From assembly GCA_016764895.1 (NCBI GenBank), contig JAESRA010000247.1, forward strand, positions 1 through 57,894: a stretch of DNA of 57,894 nucleotides, written 5' to 3'. Within the stretch, counting starts at the first letter, position 1, and each line of letters opens with the position of its first letter. The translations under genes were made by a program, and so were the position numbers. Source of the stretch: Phycisphaerales bacterium (GTDB lineage: Bacteria; Planctomycetota; Phycisphaerae; Phycisphaerales; UBA1924). Shown in pieces: positions 1-9,524 of the stretch. The notes under the pieces were generated by a model. It searched no databases, had not been told where the DNA came from, and saw only the letters and a list, made by a program, of their open reading frames with translations.

Positions 1-49
1 GCAACAGTTGCAAGGGGGGAGGGGTGATTGTGGACAAGATCGAGGAGAT

Positions 50-868
50 TTATGAAGATTGGGCGGATTGATAGCGTTTGACGAAGGCCCGGTATTGTTC
101 TGGGGTGTCGATGCCGGTGTGGGAGGATTCGCGGATGGCTACTGCGATAGGGTAGCCGTGTTCGAGCCAGCGGAGTTGTTCGAGGTGTTCGGTTTGCTCT
201 AGAGGAGATTCTGAGAGTGATTGATAGGCGTTCAATGAACTGACGCTGTAAGCGTAAATCCCGACATGGCGGAAGTATCGAGTTGTTCCGGCGGTGTCAC
301 GATCGTGTGGGATCAATGCACGGCTGAAATACATCGCCTTTGCAATAGATTGATCTGGTTCGATGAGACCGATGACTACTTTTACGACATTCGGATTCTT
401 GGCTTCTTCTCGATCATCGATTGGGCTTGCAACGGTTCCGACGGCGGCTCCGTGAGGGCCAAACTCTGGACACCACGGGGGGACTTGTTTTTCAAGGCAT
501 GCCGCTGCGATTGCTCCGTCGATGACCTTGTGCTCAATTTCGGGTTCGTCGCCTTGGATGTTGACGACGATGTGATGAGATTTGAGTTTGAGGATTTGGG
601 CGGCCTGGGCAAGGCGGCTGGTGCCGTTGGTGTGTTCGACAGATGTCATGACGGCTTCGAAGCCATGAGATTCGACGGCGGATTTGATTTCTTCGGCATC
701 AGTTGCAACCACAACCCGGTTTACGGATTCGGCCTTAGCAGCCTGCTCGCAGACATGGACGACCATGGGCTTGCCCGTCTCATCGGCGAGGGCTTTGCGA
801 GGAAATCGTGTTGAACCCAGGCGAGCGGGGATGATGGCGATGGCTTTGGTGTCTTTTTTGCCGAACAT
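50..868 (-). CDS. kdsB: 3-deoxy-manno-octulosonate cytidylyltransferase (CMP-KDO synthetase)
   Basis: Activates KDO with CTP to give CMP-KDO, the donor for the inner core of lipopolysaccharide; a cytoplasmic enzyme. The 272-residue protein has the nucleotidyltransferase opening IPARLGSTRFPRK near residue 13, the central NIQGDEP motif, HVGIYAY, and the closing HTGIDTPE motif near the C-terminus. Length is slightly above the usual 245-255 because eight extra residues (MFGKKDTK) precede the conserved start. It lies 15 bp downstream of the TPR gene on the same strand, with an AAGG ribosome-binding sequence before the ATG, so the two are probably co-transcribed. An intact kdsB supports a Gram-negative-type envelope. 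Family assignment is firm. Confidence 0.95.
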   Translation of the reverse strand: MFGKKDTKAIAIIPARLGSTRFPRKALADETGKPMVVHVCEQAAKAESVNRVVVATDAEEIKSAVESHGFEAVMTSVEHTNGTSRLAQAAQILKLKSHHIVVNIQGDEPEIEHKVIDGAIAAACLEKQVPPWCPEFGPHGAAVGTVASPIDDREEAKNPNVVKVVIGLIEPDQSIAKAMYFSRALIPHDRDTAGTTRYFRHVGIYAYSVSSLNAYQSLSESPLEQTEHLEQLRWLEHGYPIAVAIRESSHTGIDTPEQYRAFVKRYQSAQSS

Positions 869-883
869 CTGTATACAAAACCT

Positions 884-2368
884 TTAGCCCTTGAGCTTGG
901 TGATGAGGGCTTTGATGATTTCGCGGCGGTCACGGACATCGCGGTAGCTGAACTGCTGGATCGCCATTGATGCAGCGATTTTGTCGGCTTCGGTCGCGGC
1001 TTCGAGATCGGAGTCTTTCTCGGCCTTGTGGGTCAGGGCGTTCATGAGCGAGTAGCGGAGGTCCATGCCAATCACGGTGTCGTCTTTCATTTTACCATCA
1101 AGGGCCTGGCGGAAGGTCTGGATCGCGGCGTCTTCCCAGCCGCCGAGCTTCATAAAGGAGTTGCCCATCAGCCCGAGAACCTCTCGCTTGAGTTTGGGTT
1201 CATTCTGGGCGAGTTGGAACTGCTCGATGGCCTCGTTGAACTTCCCGGTCTGGTAGAAGATTTTGCCGAGCCGATACTTGAGCCTCAGATCGGTCGGATA
1301 GTTCTCGACTTGAAGACTGAGTTCGCTCATCTGGAGTTTGAGATACTTCTCATTACCATCAGCGAGCTTGGCGGCCAGTTCTGCATCTGCCGGATTCGCC
1401 TCAACTTGTTTGGTGAGCTTTGAGATCATGCGATCAGCACGGCGCATCTGAACCTCGCCGGCGAGCTGGCGAAAGCGGTATTGCCCGGAGGCTTTATAGG
1501 CCTTGCCGTAGAGGGACATGGCTTTGAGTTCGTCGGCATTCTTGCCACGCTCAAGCAGCGCCTTGGCATAGGCGGTGATTACGGCGAGGTCATCCGGGCG
1601 CGATTCAAAATCCTCAGCGGTACGCTCAATAATTTGGTCTTTGGTGCTGCTGGTTTTGGCAATCGAGTCGTGCTGCTCGAGTTCGATTTGCTTGTTGGCA
1701 TCGCGGATGTTCTTGCGAAACCCGCCTTCTTCGTCGTTGTCATAGCCGCCACCGGTGATTGTTCCAGCGGCGAGCATGTTTCGGACACGCACTTGCAAGG
1801 CCCCGTCGGTTTGATCCAATCGGCAGGCCATTTCACCAGCAATAGCGGCGAGATCAAAGACATTCCCCGACTCGAAAGCATCAAGGAGTTTGACGAACAT
1901 GTCTTTCTTTGCTTTGGGATCTTTTTGGACGAGCGTCAGGGCGTGCTCGCCGATGAGCTGGGTAGGCCCTGAGAGCTGGAGCTTGCCCGCAGCTTGGGTG
2001 GCTTTGATCGCCGTACCGATATCCATACGCTTGAGACCGAAATCAAGAAGAGCGTTGATGTATTTACCGATGTCACCCTTGACGGCAATACCAGACTTGG
2101 TCGCTTTACTAACACCCTTTTTAGGGTTCTCAACGCTGAAGACCTCCGCAGACCGGAGGTAGGCATTGAGGGCCTCCATGTTGCCTGGGTCTCTGCGAAT
2201 CCCATTGAGCCAGAGCTGCATGGCGTATTCGTAATTTTCCGAATCATGAACAGTTCGGGCGTGCTTAAAGAAAGCCTCGGCCTTCTTTGGGCTAAAGGTT
2301 TCGTCCGCGACGGGGTTGGAGACGACTGACTCCTCTTCCACATTCTTTTTTTTGCCAAACATCGCCAC
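884..2368 (-). CDS. Tetratricopeptide-repeat protein, function unknown
   Basis: A 494-residue, charged, soluble-looking protein with no signal peptide. Helical TPR-like repeats are visible at about residues 25-70 (an alanine-rich pair of helices including YEYAMQLWLNGIRRDP) and clearly at about 330-420 (YRLGKIFYQTGKFNEAIEQF and the repeat that follows). TPR arrays are protein-protein interaction scaffolds; no catalytic motif is seen. It is followed directly by kdsB and diverges from def. Its N-terminus MAMFGKKK resembles the start of KdsB (MFGKKD). ATGs at 2368 and 2362 are both possible. I do not recognise a named family beyond TPR. Confidence 0.8.
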   Translation of the reverse strand: MAMFGKKKNVEEESVVSNPVADETFSPKKAEAFFKHARTVHDSENYEYAMQLWLNGIRRDPGNMEALNAYLRSAEVFSVENPKKGVSKATKSGIAVKGDIGKYINALLDFGLKRMDIGTAIKATQAAGKLQLSGPTQLIGEHALTLVQKDPKAKKDMFVKLLDAFESGNVFDLAAIAGEMACRLDQTDGALQVRVRNMLAAGTITGGGYDNDEEGGFRKNIRDANKQIELEQHDSIAKTSSTKDQIIERTAEDFESRPDDLAVITAYAKALLERGKNADELKAMSLYGKAYKASGQYRFRQLAGEVQMRRADRMISKLTKQVEANPADAELAAKLADGNEKYLKLQMSELSLQVENYPTDLRLKYRLGKIFYQTGKFNEAIEQFQLAQNEPKLKREVLGLMGNSFMKLGGWEDAAIQTFRQALDGKMKDDTVIGMDLRYSLMNALTHKAEKDSDLEAATEADKIAASMAIQQFSYRDVRDRREIIKALITKLKG

Positions 2369-2490
2369 GGGTACACCAAGCTCCTGTCTCTGATCGCCAA
2401 TCGGGCTGACTGACCGGAGAGTGTATGCGATTTAAGGCCCGAATGGTATCGAGCCCGGATACCGATCATCAGCCCGCCATACGATGGGAT

Positions 2491-3045
2491 ATGAGCGTTG
2501 ATCCAGCCAAACTCCAAATCGAGACCTATCCAACCAAGGCCCTGCGGACCAAGGGCCGGGAGATCGAAGTAAACCAAGAAACTCGAGCAGTCGCGGCTCG
2601 AATGGTGGAGTTGATGCGAGAAGCCGAGGGGATCGGACTGGCAGCCCCGCAGGTGGGACTGAGCTGGCGGCTATTTGTCGCCCATGTCCCAATCCACGAG
2701 GATGACCCAATAGATGCCCAAATCCCATGCTCCTCAGAAGAGTACCAGATTTTCTTGAATCCCAAGATTATCCAGTTCTCCAAAGACATGGAGCCCTACG
2801 ACGAAGGCTGCTTATCGCTGCCCGATCTCACCGGCGAAATCCGGCGGCCGACAACCGTGACCATGCAGGCAATAGATATAGATGGAAATCCCGTCCAACT
2901 GCAAGCCACCGGGCTCATGGCGCGGTGCTGGCAGCACGAAATCGACCACCTTGATGGAATCATGATTCTGGATCGTATGAGTCAAATGTCCAGGCTCAAG
3001 AACCGGTCGTTGATCCGCGAGTTCAAAAAAGCCGCCAAGGGCTGA
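2491..3045 (+). CDS. def: Peptide deformylase
   Basis: Metal-dependent hydrolase that removes the N-formyl group from nascent proteins. All three family motifs are present: GIGLAAPQVG, EGCLSLP (metal-binding Cys) and QHEIDHLDG (HExxH, two metal-binding His and the catalytic Glu). The frame opens further upstream, at 2425, but starting at the ATG at 2491 (MSVDPAKLQ) gives 184 residues, close to the family norm, and places the conserved N-terminal helix correctly; the upstream extension is not conserved-looking. It sits 12 bp before fmt, the classic def-fmt pairing in which one enzyme formylates initiator tRNA and the other removes the formyl group from the product. Confidence 0.95.
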   Translation: MSVDPAKLQIETYPTKALRTKGREIEVNQETRAVAARMVELMREAEGIGLAAPQVGLSWRLFVAHVPIHEDDPIDAQIPCSSEEYQIFLNPKIIQFSKDMEPYDEGCLSLPDLTGEIRRPTTVTMQAIDIDGNPVQLQATGLMARCWQHEIDHLDGIMILDRMSQMSRLKNRSLIREFKKAAKG

Positions 3046-3057
3046 TCGGAGAGACGG

Positions 3058-3999
3058 ATGAACATTGTCTTTCTGGGTTCTGGGGCTTTCGGAGTGCCAA
3101 CCCTTGAGCAGCTCGCCGCCGAACACACCATTACCGGGATTGTCACCCAGCCTGATCGGCGGGTCGGGCGCGGGAAGAACTCAACCCCCACTCCGATCGG
3201 GCAATGGGCAGCCGAGCATCTGCCTGAGGTGCCCATAGCCAAGCCGGAGAAGATCAATACAGATGAAGCGCGAGACATGGTTCGCAACTGGGAATCCGAT
3301 GCGTGGGTAGTCATCGCCTATGGGCAGTATTTGGGATCGAAACTGATCGCAGATCGGTTTGCGATCAATCTGCACGGAAGCCGGCTCCCACGGTGGCGCG
3401 GGGCCGCTCCGATCAATGCGGCGATTGTTGCCGGAGATGCCATATCGGGAAACTCGGTCATCACCATCGCCAAGGAGATGGACGCGGGGTATGTACTTGG
3501 GCAATCCGAGCGACTCATTGAGTCGACGATGACGGCCAGCGAGTTGCATCATGCGTTGTCACTTGATGGGCCGGATTTAGTCATGCAAATTCTTGAGGAT
3601 CATGCTCATGGGCGGGTTCAGATGGCAGAGCAGGATGCGGGGCTGGTGACGGCCGCCTCCAAGATGCTCAAGAGTGACGGGTGGATTGATTTTGTCAATG
3701 CAGTAGAGTCCCGATGCCGGATCAACGGGCTGAGCCCTTGGCCATGCGTGGCCGTTGAACATCGGTCGCAAGTACTCAAAATCTTGCGGGCGCAATCCGC
3801 TGATACGGAATCCCAAGAAGTCTCTGGAACCATTGTGGACGCTGGGGCCGGGATTGTGGCGTGCGGGGTTGGGACGCTGCAGTTGCTTGAGGTCCAACCA
3901 GCGGGCAAAAAACCCATGAGCTGGCAGGCGTATGCCAACGGCCGGCAGGTCAAGGACGGCGAAATGTTGATCGGACGGAATAAGGCAGATCCAAAGTGA
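3058..3999 (+). CDS. fmt: Methionyl-tRNA formyltransferase
   Basis: Transfers a formyl group from 10-formyltetrahydrofolate to methionyl-initiator tRNA. The 313-residue protein has the Rossmann opening NIVFLGSGAFGVPTLEQL, the catalytic INLHGSRLPRWRGAAPI segment (Asn and His of the active site) and the MDAGYVL segment with the catalytic Asp; a C-terminal OB-like tRNA-binding domain follows. It is 12 bp downstream of def in an evident operon. Its stop overlaps a possible GTG start of the next frame (GTGA), suggesting translational coupling to the HExxH gene. Confidence 0.95.
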   Translation: MNIVFLGSGAFGVPTLEQLAAEHTITGIVTQPDRRVGRGKNSTPTPIGQWAAEHLPEVPIAKPEKINTDEARDMVRNWESDAWVVIAYGQYLGSKLIADRFAINLHGSRLPRWRGAAPINAAIVAGDAISGNSVITIAKEMDAGYVLGQSERLIESTMTASELHHALSLDGPDLVMQILEDHAHGRVQMAEQDAGLVTAASKMLKSDGWIDFVNAVESRCRINGLSPWPCVAVEHRSQVLKILRAQSADTESQEVSGTIVDAGAGIVACGVGTLQLLEVQPAGKKPMSWQAYANGRQVKDGEMLIGRNKADPK

Positions 4000-4537
4000 C
4001 CATGCAAGTGCGAACACTCTGGGATCTACTGCTGCCAAAGCGACGCGCAAAGCGGAAGCCCCGTCGTCGCCCGACTCCAAAGACCAAACCCACTGTCAAT
4101 CGTGATACACCGATGCAACTTCGGTACGAAGAGATCACCGGCAGATGCTTGCTGAACACAGCGTGCGAGTTCGAAAGTGGCGGTCGGCAATGTCCGGGGT
4201 TGCGTGGCAGGTGACTTATAAAGACGGGACAATGGCCAAACTGATCGAATCACCAAAGCCACGCGGGCCAATGTCGGCGGCCGTGTTTTTGCATGAAATC
4301 GGACATCATGCAATCGGGTTCGGAACTTACAAGCCCCGGTGTCTTGAAGAATATTACGCATGGAAGTTCTCGATTGAAAAAATGGAAGAACTGGGGCTCA
4401 ATGTGACCGACCGAGTGCATAAGCGAATGCACGAGTCGCTTGAGTATGCGCTGGCCAAGGCACTCCGGCGGGGGCTCAAGAAAGTCCCGGAGGAGTTGAT
4501 GCCGTATTTACCCGCTGGGATTGTCGTCCAGAATTGA
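3996..4537 (+). pseudogene. HExxH-motif hypothetical protein, reading frame broken by an apparent 1-nt deletion
   Basis: Two overlapping frames look like one gene. The first begins at the GTG at 3996 or the ATG at 4002 and encodes a basic, proline-rich N-terminus followed by RYEEITGR. The second frame takes over at the ATG at 4145 (MLAEHSVRVRKWR) and runs to 4537. Inserting one base near 4144 would join ITGR directly to MLAEHS and give about 180 residues. The second part contains LHEIGHH, a zincin-like HExxH motif, so a metal-dependent role is possible but unproven. It overlaps the 3' end of the convergent flavoprotein gene by 30 bp. The break may be a real mutation or a sequencing error; alternatively the 130-residue second part is translated alone. 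Confidence 0.6.
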
Positions 4538-5812
4538 TCTGGCGATGGCATTCCCCGCGATGTACCCGGTCGACCATGCCCATTGGAAGTTGAATCCCCC
4601 GATGCGGCCATCGACATCAAGAATCTCCCCAACAAGATAAAGACCTTTGCTCTGGCGGGACTGAAAATCTTTGCGATTGATTTCGTCGAGCGGTATCCCC
4701 CCCGCTGTCACTTCGGCGTGAGTAAACCCACGGTCAGCCTGGATGTACACTTTGGTCGCAGTCAGGAGGTGGGCAAGGGTTCGCCTTGCGTCTCGGCTCA
4801 AAGCATGGCCTGGAATCGCCGGGTCGATGCCGGCCTGCTCGCAAAGGGCCATGGCGAGACGCTCAGGGATCAAGGTACGAAGGTGGGTGCGAATCTGAGA
4901 TTTGCCAAGATCAGTAAGATGCTCGTCGGCTTGCTCAAAGGATTGATCCGGGAGCCAGTTGATCTCAAGATGCGACTTTCGATCGGTCAGTTTGGCGGCC
5001 GACAAATACCGAGAGATGTCCATCGGAGCGGGGCCTGACAAACCAAAGTGGGTGATGAGGGTGTCGTTGGTAAAGGACTTAATCCGTTTTTCGGTGGAGG
5101 TGACGACCGAGAGGGTGGCGGGACATGCAATGCCTGAAAGTTTGGTGATCCATCGACTATTGTCAGCCGCGATGAGAGGGACCAGCGCAGGGAAGATGTC
5201 TTTGGTGATGGTGTGGCCAAGGGACTTTGCAATCTCGTAGCCATGACCATCAGAACCAGATTTGGGAAGGGCTTTACCCCCGACGGCCAAAACGACACGG
5301 CTCGCAAAGATCGGCTGATGATCTTTCTTTGAATAGATCGCATAACCAACTTCACTATGCTCGATCCGGTCTACGCGCCAAGGGTTAACGATAGAAATGC
5401 CAAGACGGTCGGCCTCGTCGAGCAGGGCGTGGAGGACCGTGTGAGCATCGTCGGTGATCGGGAACATCTTGCCGGTGGGCTCTTGCTTGAGATCGACACC
5501 GATTTTCTTGAAGAAGCGAATGGCATCGTTGGCGGAGAATCGTTTGAACGCAGTGCGGACGATGGCGGGCTTGGTGGTAGCGTATTGGTGTTCATCGACG
5601 GCGTGGTGAGTGACATTGCACCGGCCACCGCCAGCGACGAGAATTTTGATGCCGATTTTATGAGAACCATCAAGAAGAATGATTGTGGTTAATTTGGGAT
5701 CTTGCCCGGCATCCTCGATCGCTCTTGCAATAGCAATCGCAGTCATAAGCCCCGAGGCACCCGCACCAATGATGGCGACTTGGACGGATTTGGTGTTCTG
5801 AGTCTTTGTCAT
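4508..5812 (-). CDS. HI0933/BaiN-family FAD-dependent oxidoreductase
   Basis: A 434-residue flavoprotein of the family typified by HI0933/YhiN/BaiN; the in vivo substrate of most members is unknown. The FAD-binding Rossmann motif IIGAGASGLMTA is at about residues 13-24, followed by the family signatures GGGRCNVTH and AVGGKALPKSGSDGHGY. The C-terminal FAD motif GEILDVDGRIGGFNFQWAW is close to the end. The frame extends to 5854, but the ATG at 5812 has a GAGG ribosome-binding sequence and puts the FAD motif in the normal place. It converges on the frameshifted HExxH gene with a 30-bp overlap. Confidence 0.9.
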   Translation of the reverse strand: MTKTQNTKSVQVAIIGAGASGLMTAIAIARAIEDAGQDPKLTTIILLDGSHKIGIKILVAGGGRCNVTHHAVDEHQYATTKPAIVRTAFKRFSANDAIRFFKKIGVDLKQEPTGKMFPITDDAHTVLHALLDEADRLGISIVNPWRVDRIEHSEVGYAIYSKKDHQPIFASRVVLAVGGKALPKSGSDGHGYEIAKSLGHTITKDIFPALVPLIAADNSRWITKLSGIACPATLSVVTSTEKRIKSFTNDTLITHFGLSGPAPMDISRYLSAAKLTDRKSHLEINWLPDQSFEQADEHLTDLGKSQIRTHLRTLIPERLAMALCEQAGIDPAIPGHALSRDARRTLAHLLTATKVYIQADRGFTHAEVTAGGIPLDEINRKDFQSRQSKGLYLVGEILDVDGRIGGFNFQWAWSTGYIAGNAIARSILDDNPSG

Positions 5813-6211
5813 ACATCGCCTCGGAATGAAAATGATCTCTTGATTGCGGATCATCGTAGCTCCCGATCACCTCAACAGATGACCACCCACCATCCGCTAC
5901 GCAGCCCCTCTGATGAAACAATGGAACACCGCTGCCCGAACATAGGCAGTGGTACAGAATATGGGGTCAGGTCACTGCCATAGCCGTTGACAACGAAGTG
6001 GGATGACTTGGCTTGCTGGCCAGAATATTCCCCGAACACCCCCCCAATAGCGGTCGTATGACTGTGTTTTTGTGCGTTTAAATCGGTGAGTAGTTCGAAT
6101 TTTCTGTAGTGTGCTCTGCGTCAAAGGTCGATAACGCTTCGAAGGCTTAGGGCGTGTGCTCTACGCAAGTGGCCGTGGATGTCGTTGGATGAAGGGGCTA
6201 GTATCACAAGC
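5813..6211. other. Intergenic region upstream of the metal-efflux operon
   Basis: About 400 bp between the flavoprotein gene (minus) and the efflux operon (plus); no convincing gene. It must contain both divergent promoters. A short inverted repeat (TGCC, eight-base loop, GGCA) lies near 5934-5955. No clear sigma70-type promoter could be placed by eye. Confidence 0.4.
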
Positions 6212-6664
6212 ATGTTCAGCCGAATGCTCATTTTGACCGCCTTTCTCGCAGTATTTATGCTGCCGAGCATGATGACATCATCGCACGATCGGTTTTCTGG
6301 CGCGCAGAACATTGACATCTCTCATTCGAGTGGCCTTCACAATCATCTTGGTTCGCAGTCTTTTGCCTTTGAAACAGCCGATTCCAGCGAGTATTGTCCT
6401 CGTAGCTATGTTCAAGAAACAGACCATGGGTGTTGCCATGAGGGGCATCGTGACCTCCCGGTAAAGTTGGTCTTGATTCAATCGCCTTCTCGGCATTCGA
6501 GCCCGGTTGCTTTGATGCAATCACAGTTGCAGTTGCAAGTGCAAGTGCGAGTGCGAGGGTGGATTCCATCTTTGACGGTTCCGCATGTCGAACGGCGGCC
6601 TACTGAAGTCCCTCTTCTGGCCGGGTATCTTGGGCATATCCAAACAATAATTTTGCTGACCTGA
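6212..6664 (+). CDS. Small exported Cys/His-containing protein at the head of the efflux operon
   Basis: From the ATG at 6212 the protein starts MFSRMLILTAFLAVFMLPS, a signal-peptide-like or membrane-anchoring hydrophobic stretch, followed by a His-rich region and a cluster CPRSYVQETDHGCCHEGH that could bind soft metal ions. The middle is rich in Gln/Val/Arg repeats (QLQLQVQVRVR). An alternative ATG lies at 6179. It is the first gene on the strand of the TolC/adaptor/RND pump genes, 76 bp upstream of the TolC gene, so a periplasmic metal-binding role is plausible. No family is recognised and the coding assignment is moderate; start and function are inference. Confidence 0.55.
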   Translation: MFSRMLILTAFLAVFMLPSMMTSSHDRFSGAQNIDISHSSGLHNHLGSQSFAFETADSSEYCPRSYVQETDHGCCHEGHRDLPVKLVLIQSPSRHSSPVALMQSQLQLQVQVRVRGWIPSLTVPHVERRPTEVPLLAGYLGHIQTIILLT

Positions 6665-6740
6665 AATACAGGATTCGTATCAATCGTGCTGCTAAACAAA
6701 GCAGCGAGATCGTGGTTTCCTTTTTTCGGAGTCAACAGTT

Positions 6741-8147
6741 TTGCATAATTTAATTTCACGGTATCTGTATGCCGGCGGTTTACTTGGCCTGGCCATGATA
6801 CTCGCTGGATGTCAGAGCTATTCATCGAAGCCTTTAGAACTTGGTGTCCATCGTCAATCGTGGCTTGATCGAAGTCCCTCGCAAGAATCAGTACGGCGTT
6901 TTGCGGATCGAATCGCTGAATCGGGCGATGCTGATGCTATGGGGTACAACCCGGATGACGGGTTATCCATGGCCGAGGGCGAACTGGTCGCGCTGGTCTA
7001 CAACCCTGATTTGCGGATCGCGCGTCTCCAGATTGGGATAGCCGGGGCACATGCTCAATACGCAGGCCAGTGGATGGACCCAGAGTTCTCCCTGGACTTT
7101 CTTTCAAGCTCAGAAAACGGATCAAATCCGCTGGTTATCTCCGCTGGTTTGGGTATCACAATCCCAATATCAGGACGACTTGGGGTTGAAAAAGATCAGG
7201 CCAATGCGGCTCTGAGTGTCGAGTACAAACGCGTGATCGAAGAAGAGTGGCGGGTCCGGCGGGATGTCCAACGAGTATGGATGTCCTGGTCTGCGGCACA
7301 CACTCGTGTTGCCGAGTCTGAACGATTCATTGCATCAATGGATTCATTGGTGGGCTCTATTTTAAAGCTGGCTGATGCCGGGGAGATGCCCAGAACCGAA
7401 GCGTCTCTCTTTGTCATTGAACAAGCAATGCAACGGCTTGATCTAAATCGATTTCGCGGAGAAATGACGGAGTTAAGCCAGGAAATACGAATGCTTTTAG
7501 GACTCCCCCCGGAGTTGCATATTGATTTTGTTCCTGATCTAAATGTGGACATTCTGTCTGCCCTAAGTAATGCCGACCGGGGTGCTTTGGAGATACTCAA
7601 CCCAACACTTGCCCGATTACGCATGCAGTACGAAGTGGCAGAACTTCGACTCAAGCGAGAAATCAAGAAGCAAATCCCGGATTTGACCATCGGCCCTCTC
7701 TACGAGAGCGATGATGGCCAATCTCAGATTGGTTTGACGGGAGCGATCCCCTTGCCCTTTTTGAATGCCAACCGGCAAGGGATTGCAGAAGCTCGTGCTG
7801 ATCGTGAACTTGCCAGGGCCAAGTTTGAAACGGAGTTTGTCCGGCTCGCAGGATCACTTGCCGCCGCCAGGCTCAAGGCTCAAACAGTTCGCGCCCAGCA
7901 TGAAGAAATGATTGATGAGATGATTCCGCTGGTGGATAATCAGTTGGAAAATGCTCAAAGATTACTCAAACTGGGCGAGGGAGGCGGACTGGTTCTTCTT
8001 GAAAGTCTGGTTCGGTCTCAGGAAACCAAAATGAAACTCATTGACATTCGACTAGACGAGGCGGTTGTGGCATCCGAACTCGCGTATCTCGTCGGACCAA
8101 AACAGAATCAGCCACCACAACACTCAAATACAGAGGTGACTCCATGA
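6741..8147 (+). CDS. TolC-family outer-membrane efflux lipoprotein (CusC/CzcC-like)
   Basis: Outer-membrane channel subunit of a tripartite efflux pump. The 468-residue protein has a lipoprotein signal ending LAGC near residue 24 and the long alternating coiled-coil segments of the OEP/TolC fold, including ALVYNPDLRIARLQI and the second-half repeat starting LENAQRLLKLGEGGG. The start is a TTG at 6741, supported by a GGAG ribosome-binding sequence nine bases upstream and by the signal peptide beginning immediately after. Its stop overlaps the adaptor start (ATGA). A hairpin (GCTGC, AAACAAA-type loop, GCAGC) lies in the leader near 6687-6704. Confidence 0.9.
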   Translation: MHNLISRYLYAGGLLGLAMILAGCQSYSSKPLELGVHRQSWLDRSPSQESVRRFADRIAESGDADAMGYNPDDGLSMAEGELVALVYNPDLRIARLQIGIAGAHAQYAGQWMDPEFSLDFLSSSENGSNPLVISAGLGITIPISGRLGVEKDQANAALSVEYKRVIEEEWRVRRDVQRVWMSWSAAHTRVAESERFIASMDSLVGSILKLADAGEMPRTEASLFVIEQAMQRLDLNRFRGEMTELSQEIRMLLGLPPELHIDFVPDLNVDILSALSNADRGALEILNPTLARLRMQYEVAELRLKREIKKQIPDLTIGPLYESDDGQSQIGLTGAIPLPFLNANRQGIAEARADRELARAKFETEFVRLAGSLAAARLKAQTVRAQHEEMIDEMIPLVDNQLENAQRLLKLGEGGGLVLLESLVRSQETKMKLIDIRLDEAVVASELAYLVGPKQNQPPQHSNTEVTP

Positions 8148-9511
8148 ATGGTAAACTCTTACTTCTGCTGGCAGTATGCACAGCAGTTTCAGCTTCGTGT
8201 TCTCCTAGCCAAGACCCTTCAAGCCAGAATCCCGATGACCACCATGAAACCGAAGAGGCTATGGAATCATCGGATCGGATTGATATACCAGCAACCGTGC
8301 GCAACAACCTGGGAATTACTTTCACTCCTGTAGAACGCAGGAAAGTTGATAGCACTATACGGGTTCCGGGATACTTTGAACTTCAACCCCGCGCTCGGCA
8401 TGAATATCGGATGACGCTTCCGGGGCATGTGGAGTTTTTGGTGGATCAATACCAACAGGTTGAGCCTGGTGATGTCCTCTATCGATTCGCTTCGCCAGAA
8501 TGGCCGGCACTCCAGCACGAAATAATTGAAGGCGAGCAGATCGTCCTGTCTGCTCAAGCTCATATCCAGGTCGATAAAGCAAGGGTGAGCGAAGCGAATG
8601 AGAGCCTTGAAATCCTGCTCAGGCGCCAATCAGCACTCGCCGATGCGGACTTTAAACAGGCCGATCTTGAATCAAATATATTAGAAATCAAGGCAAGCCT
8701 TCCTCGGATACAAGCGGAGCTAGCTCTATCAAAAACTGTATTGATGAACGCCGTAAGAAGTCATGAGCACGCATTGCATCGTGCATCAGTGGCGGCTGGA
8801 ATCCCAGAAATTGATTTGTCACGGGCCGTCGAAATCAATGGGAAGACTGTTTTTGCGTATCAGTTGATTGATTGGATTGAAGTCCGAGCATTTGAGAGCG
8901 GTGTTGTTGAATCGCTTGTCGTGACCAACGGCGCGTTTGTTGAGGCCTTTGAACTGGTCGTCTCAACAGTCAACCCAAAGAAAATTCGGTTTAGAGCAAC
9001 GGCACTGCAAGCGGACATGGCGCGACTGATCAATAGCCAAGAGGCAAGAATCGTTCCGCCGACGATACCTGGGATCGCATTAAGCGACTCGGTTCCCGCA
9101 ACGGTCACGCTGGGATTGGAAGCAGATCCACAGTATCGAACATTTTCGCTACTTGCAGAACCGCTGGGTTCAAAATCTTGGTTTGTCCCCGGTGTTTCGG
9201 CATTTGTAGAAATTGTTGTTGAATCGACTGGGGGAATATCTTTGGCGATTCCTCGGGCGGCGATTGTACAAGACGGGATTGTCCATGTGTTCTTTCGGAG
9301 AGACCCAAACGACCCGAATAAAGCAATTCGAGTAGAAGCAGATATGGGTGTCTCAGATGGGCGATGGGTAGCTATCAACAGCGGCATTTCCCTCGATGAC
9401 GAAATAGTCCTCCATGGCGTATACGAACTCAAACTTGTAAGCCAACAAAGTGGCACCGCACAAAAGGGTGGACACTTCCACTCTGACGGCGTGTTCCATG
9501 AAGATAAGTGA
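8144..9511 (+). CDS. RND efflux periplasmic adaptor (membrane-fusion) lipoprotein, CusB/CzcB-like
   Basis: Bridges the inner-membrane pump and the outer-membrane channel. The 455-residue protein has a lipoprotein-type signal (LLLLAVCTAVSASC) and a barrel-sandwich/lipoyl half-motif near residues 65-115. An alpha-helical hairpin spans about residues 125-215, and a beta-barrel domain follows. A His-containing stretch near residue 33 (DDHHETEE) and the C-terminal GHFHSDGVFHEDK are potential metal-binding tails and suggest metal rather than drug efflux. Start overlaps the TolC gene stop by 4 bp (ATGA) and the pump gene follows 13 bp later. Confidence 0.9.
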   Translation: MNGKLLLLLAVCTAVSASCSPSQDPSSQNPDDHHETEEAMESSDRIDIPATVRNNLGITFTPVERRKVDSTIRVPGYFELQPRARHEYRMTLPGHVEFLVDQYQQVEPGDVLYRFASPEWPALQHEIIEGEQIVLSAQAHIQVDKARVSEANESLEILLRRQSALADADFKQADLESNILEIKASLPRIQAELALSKTVLMNAVRSHEHALHRASVAAGIPEIDLSRAVEINGKTVFAYQLIDWIEVRAFESGVVESLVVTNGAFVEAFELVVSTVNPKKIRFRATALQADMARLINSQEARIVPPTIPGIALSDSVPATVTLGLEADPQYRTFSLLAEPLGSKSWFVPGVSAFVEIVVESTGGISLAIPRAAIVQDGIVHVFFRRDPNDPNKAIRVEADMGVSDGRWVAINSGISLDDEIVLHGVYELKLVSQQSGTAQKGGHFHSDGVFHEDK

Positions 9512-9524
9512 GAAAGCATAACAT

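Noticed and set aside
884-2368. Shared MFGKK starts of the TPR protein and KdsB as a targeting signal
   Set aside because: Short basic starts are common and both proteins look cytoplasmic; coincidence or a small duplication is as likely.
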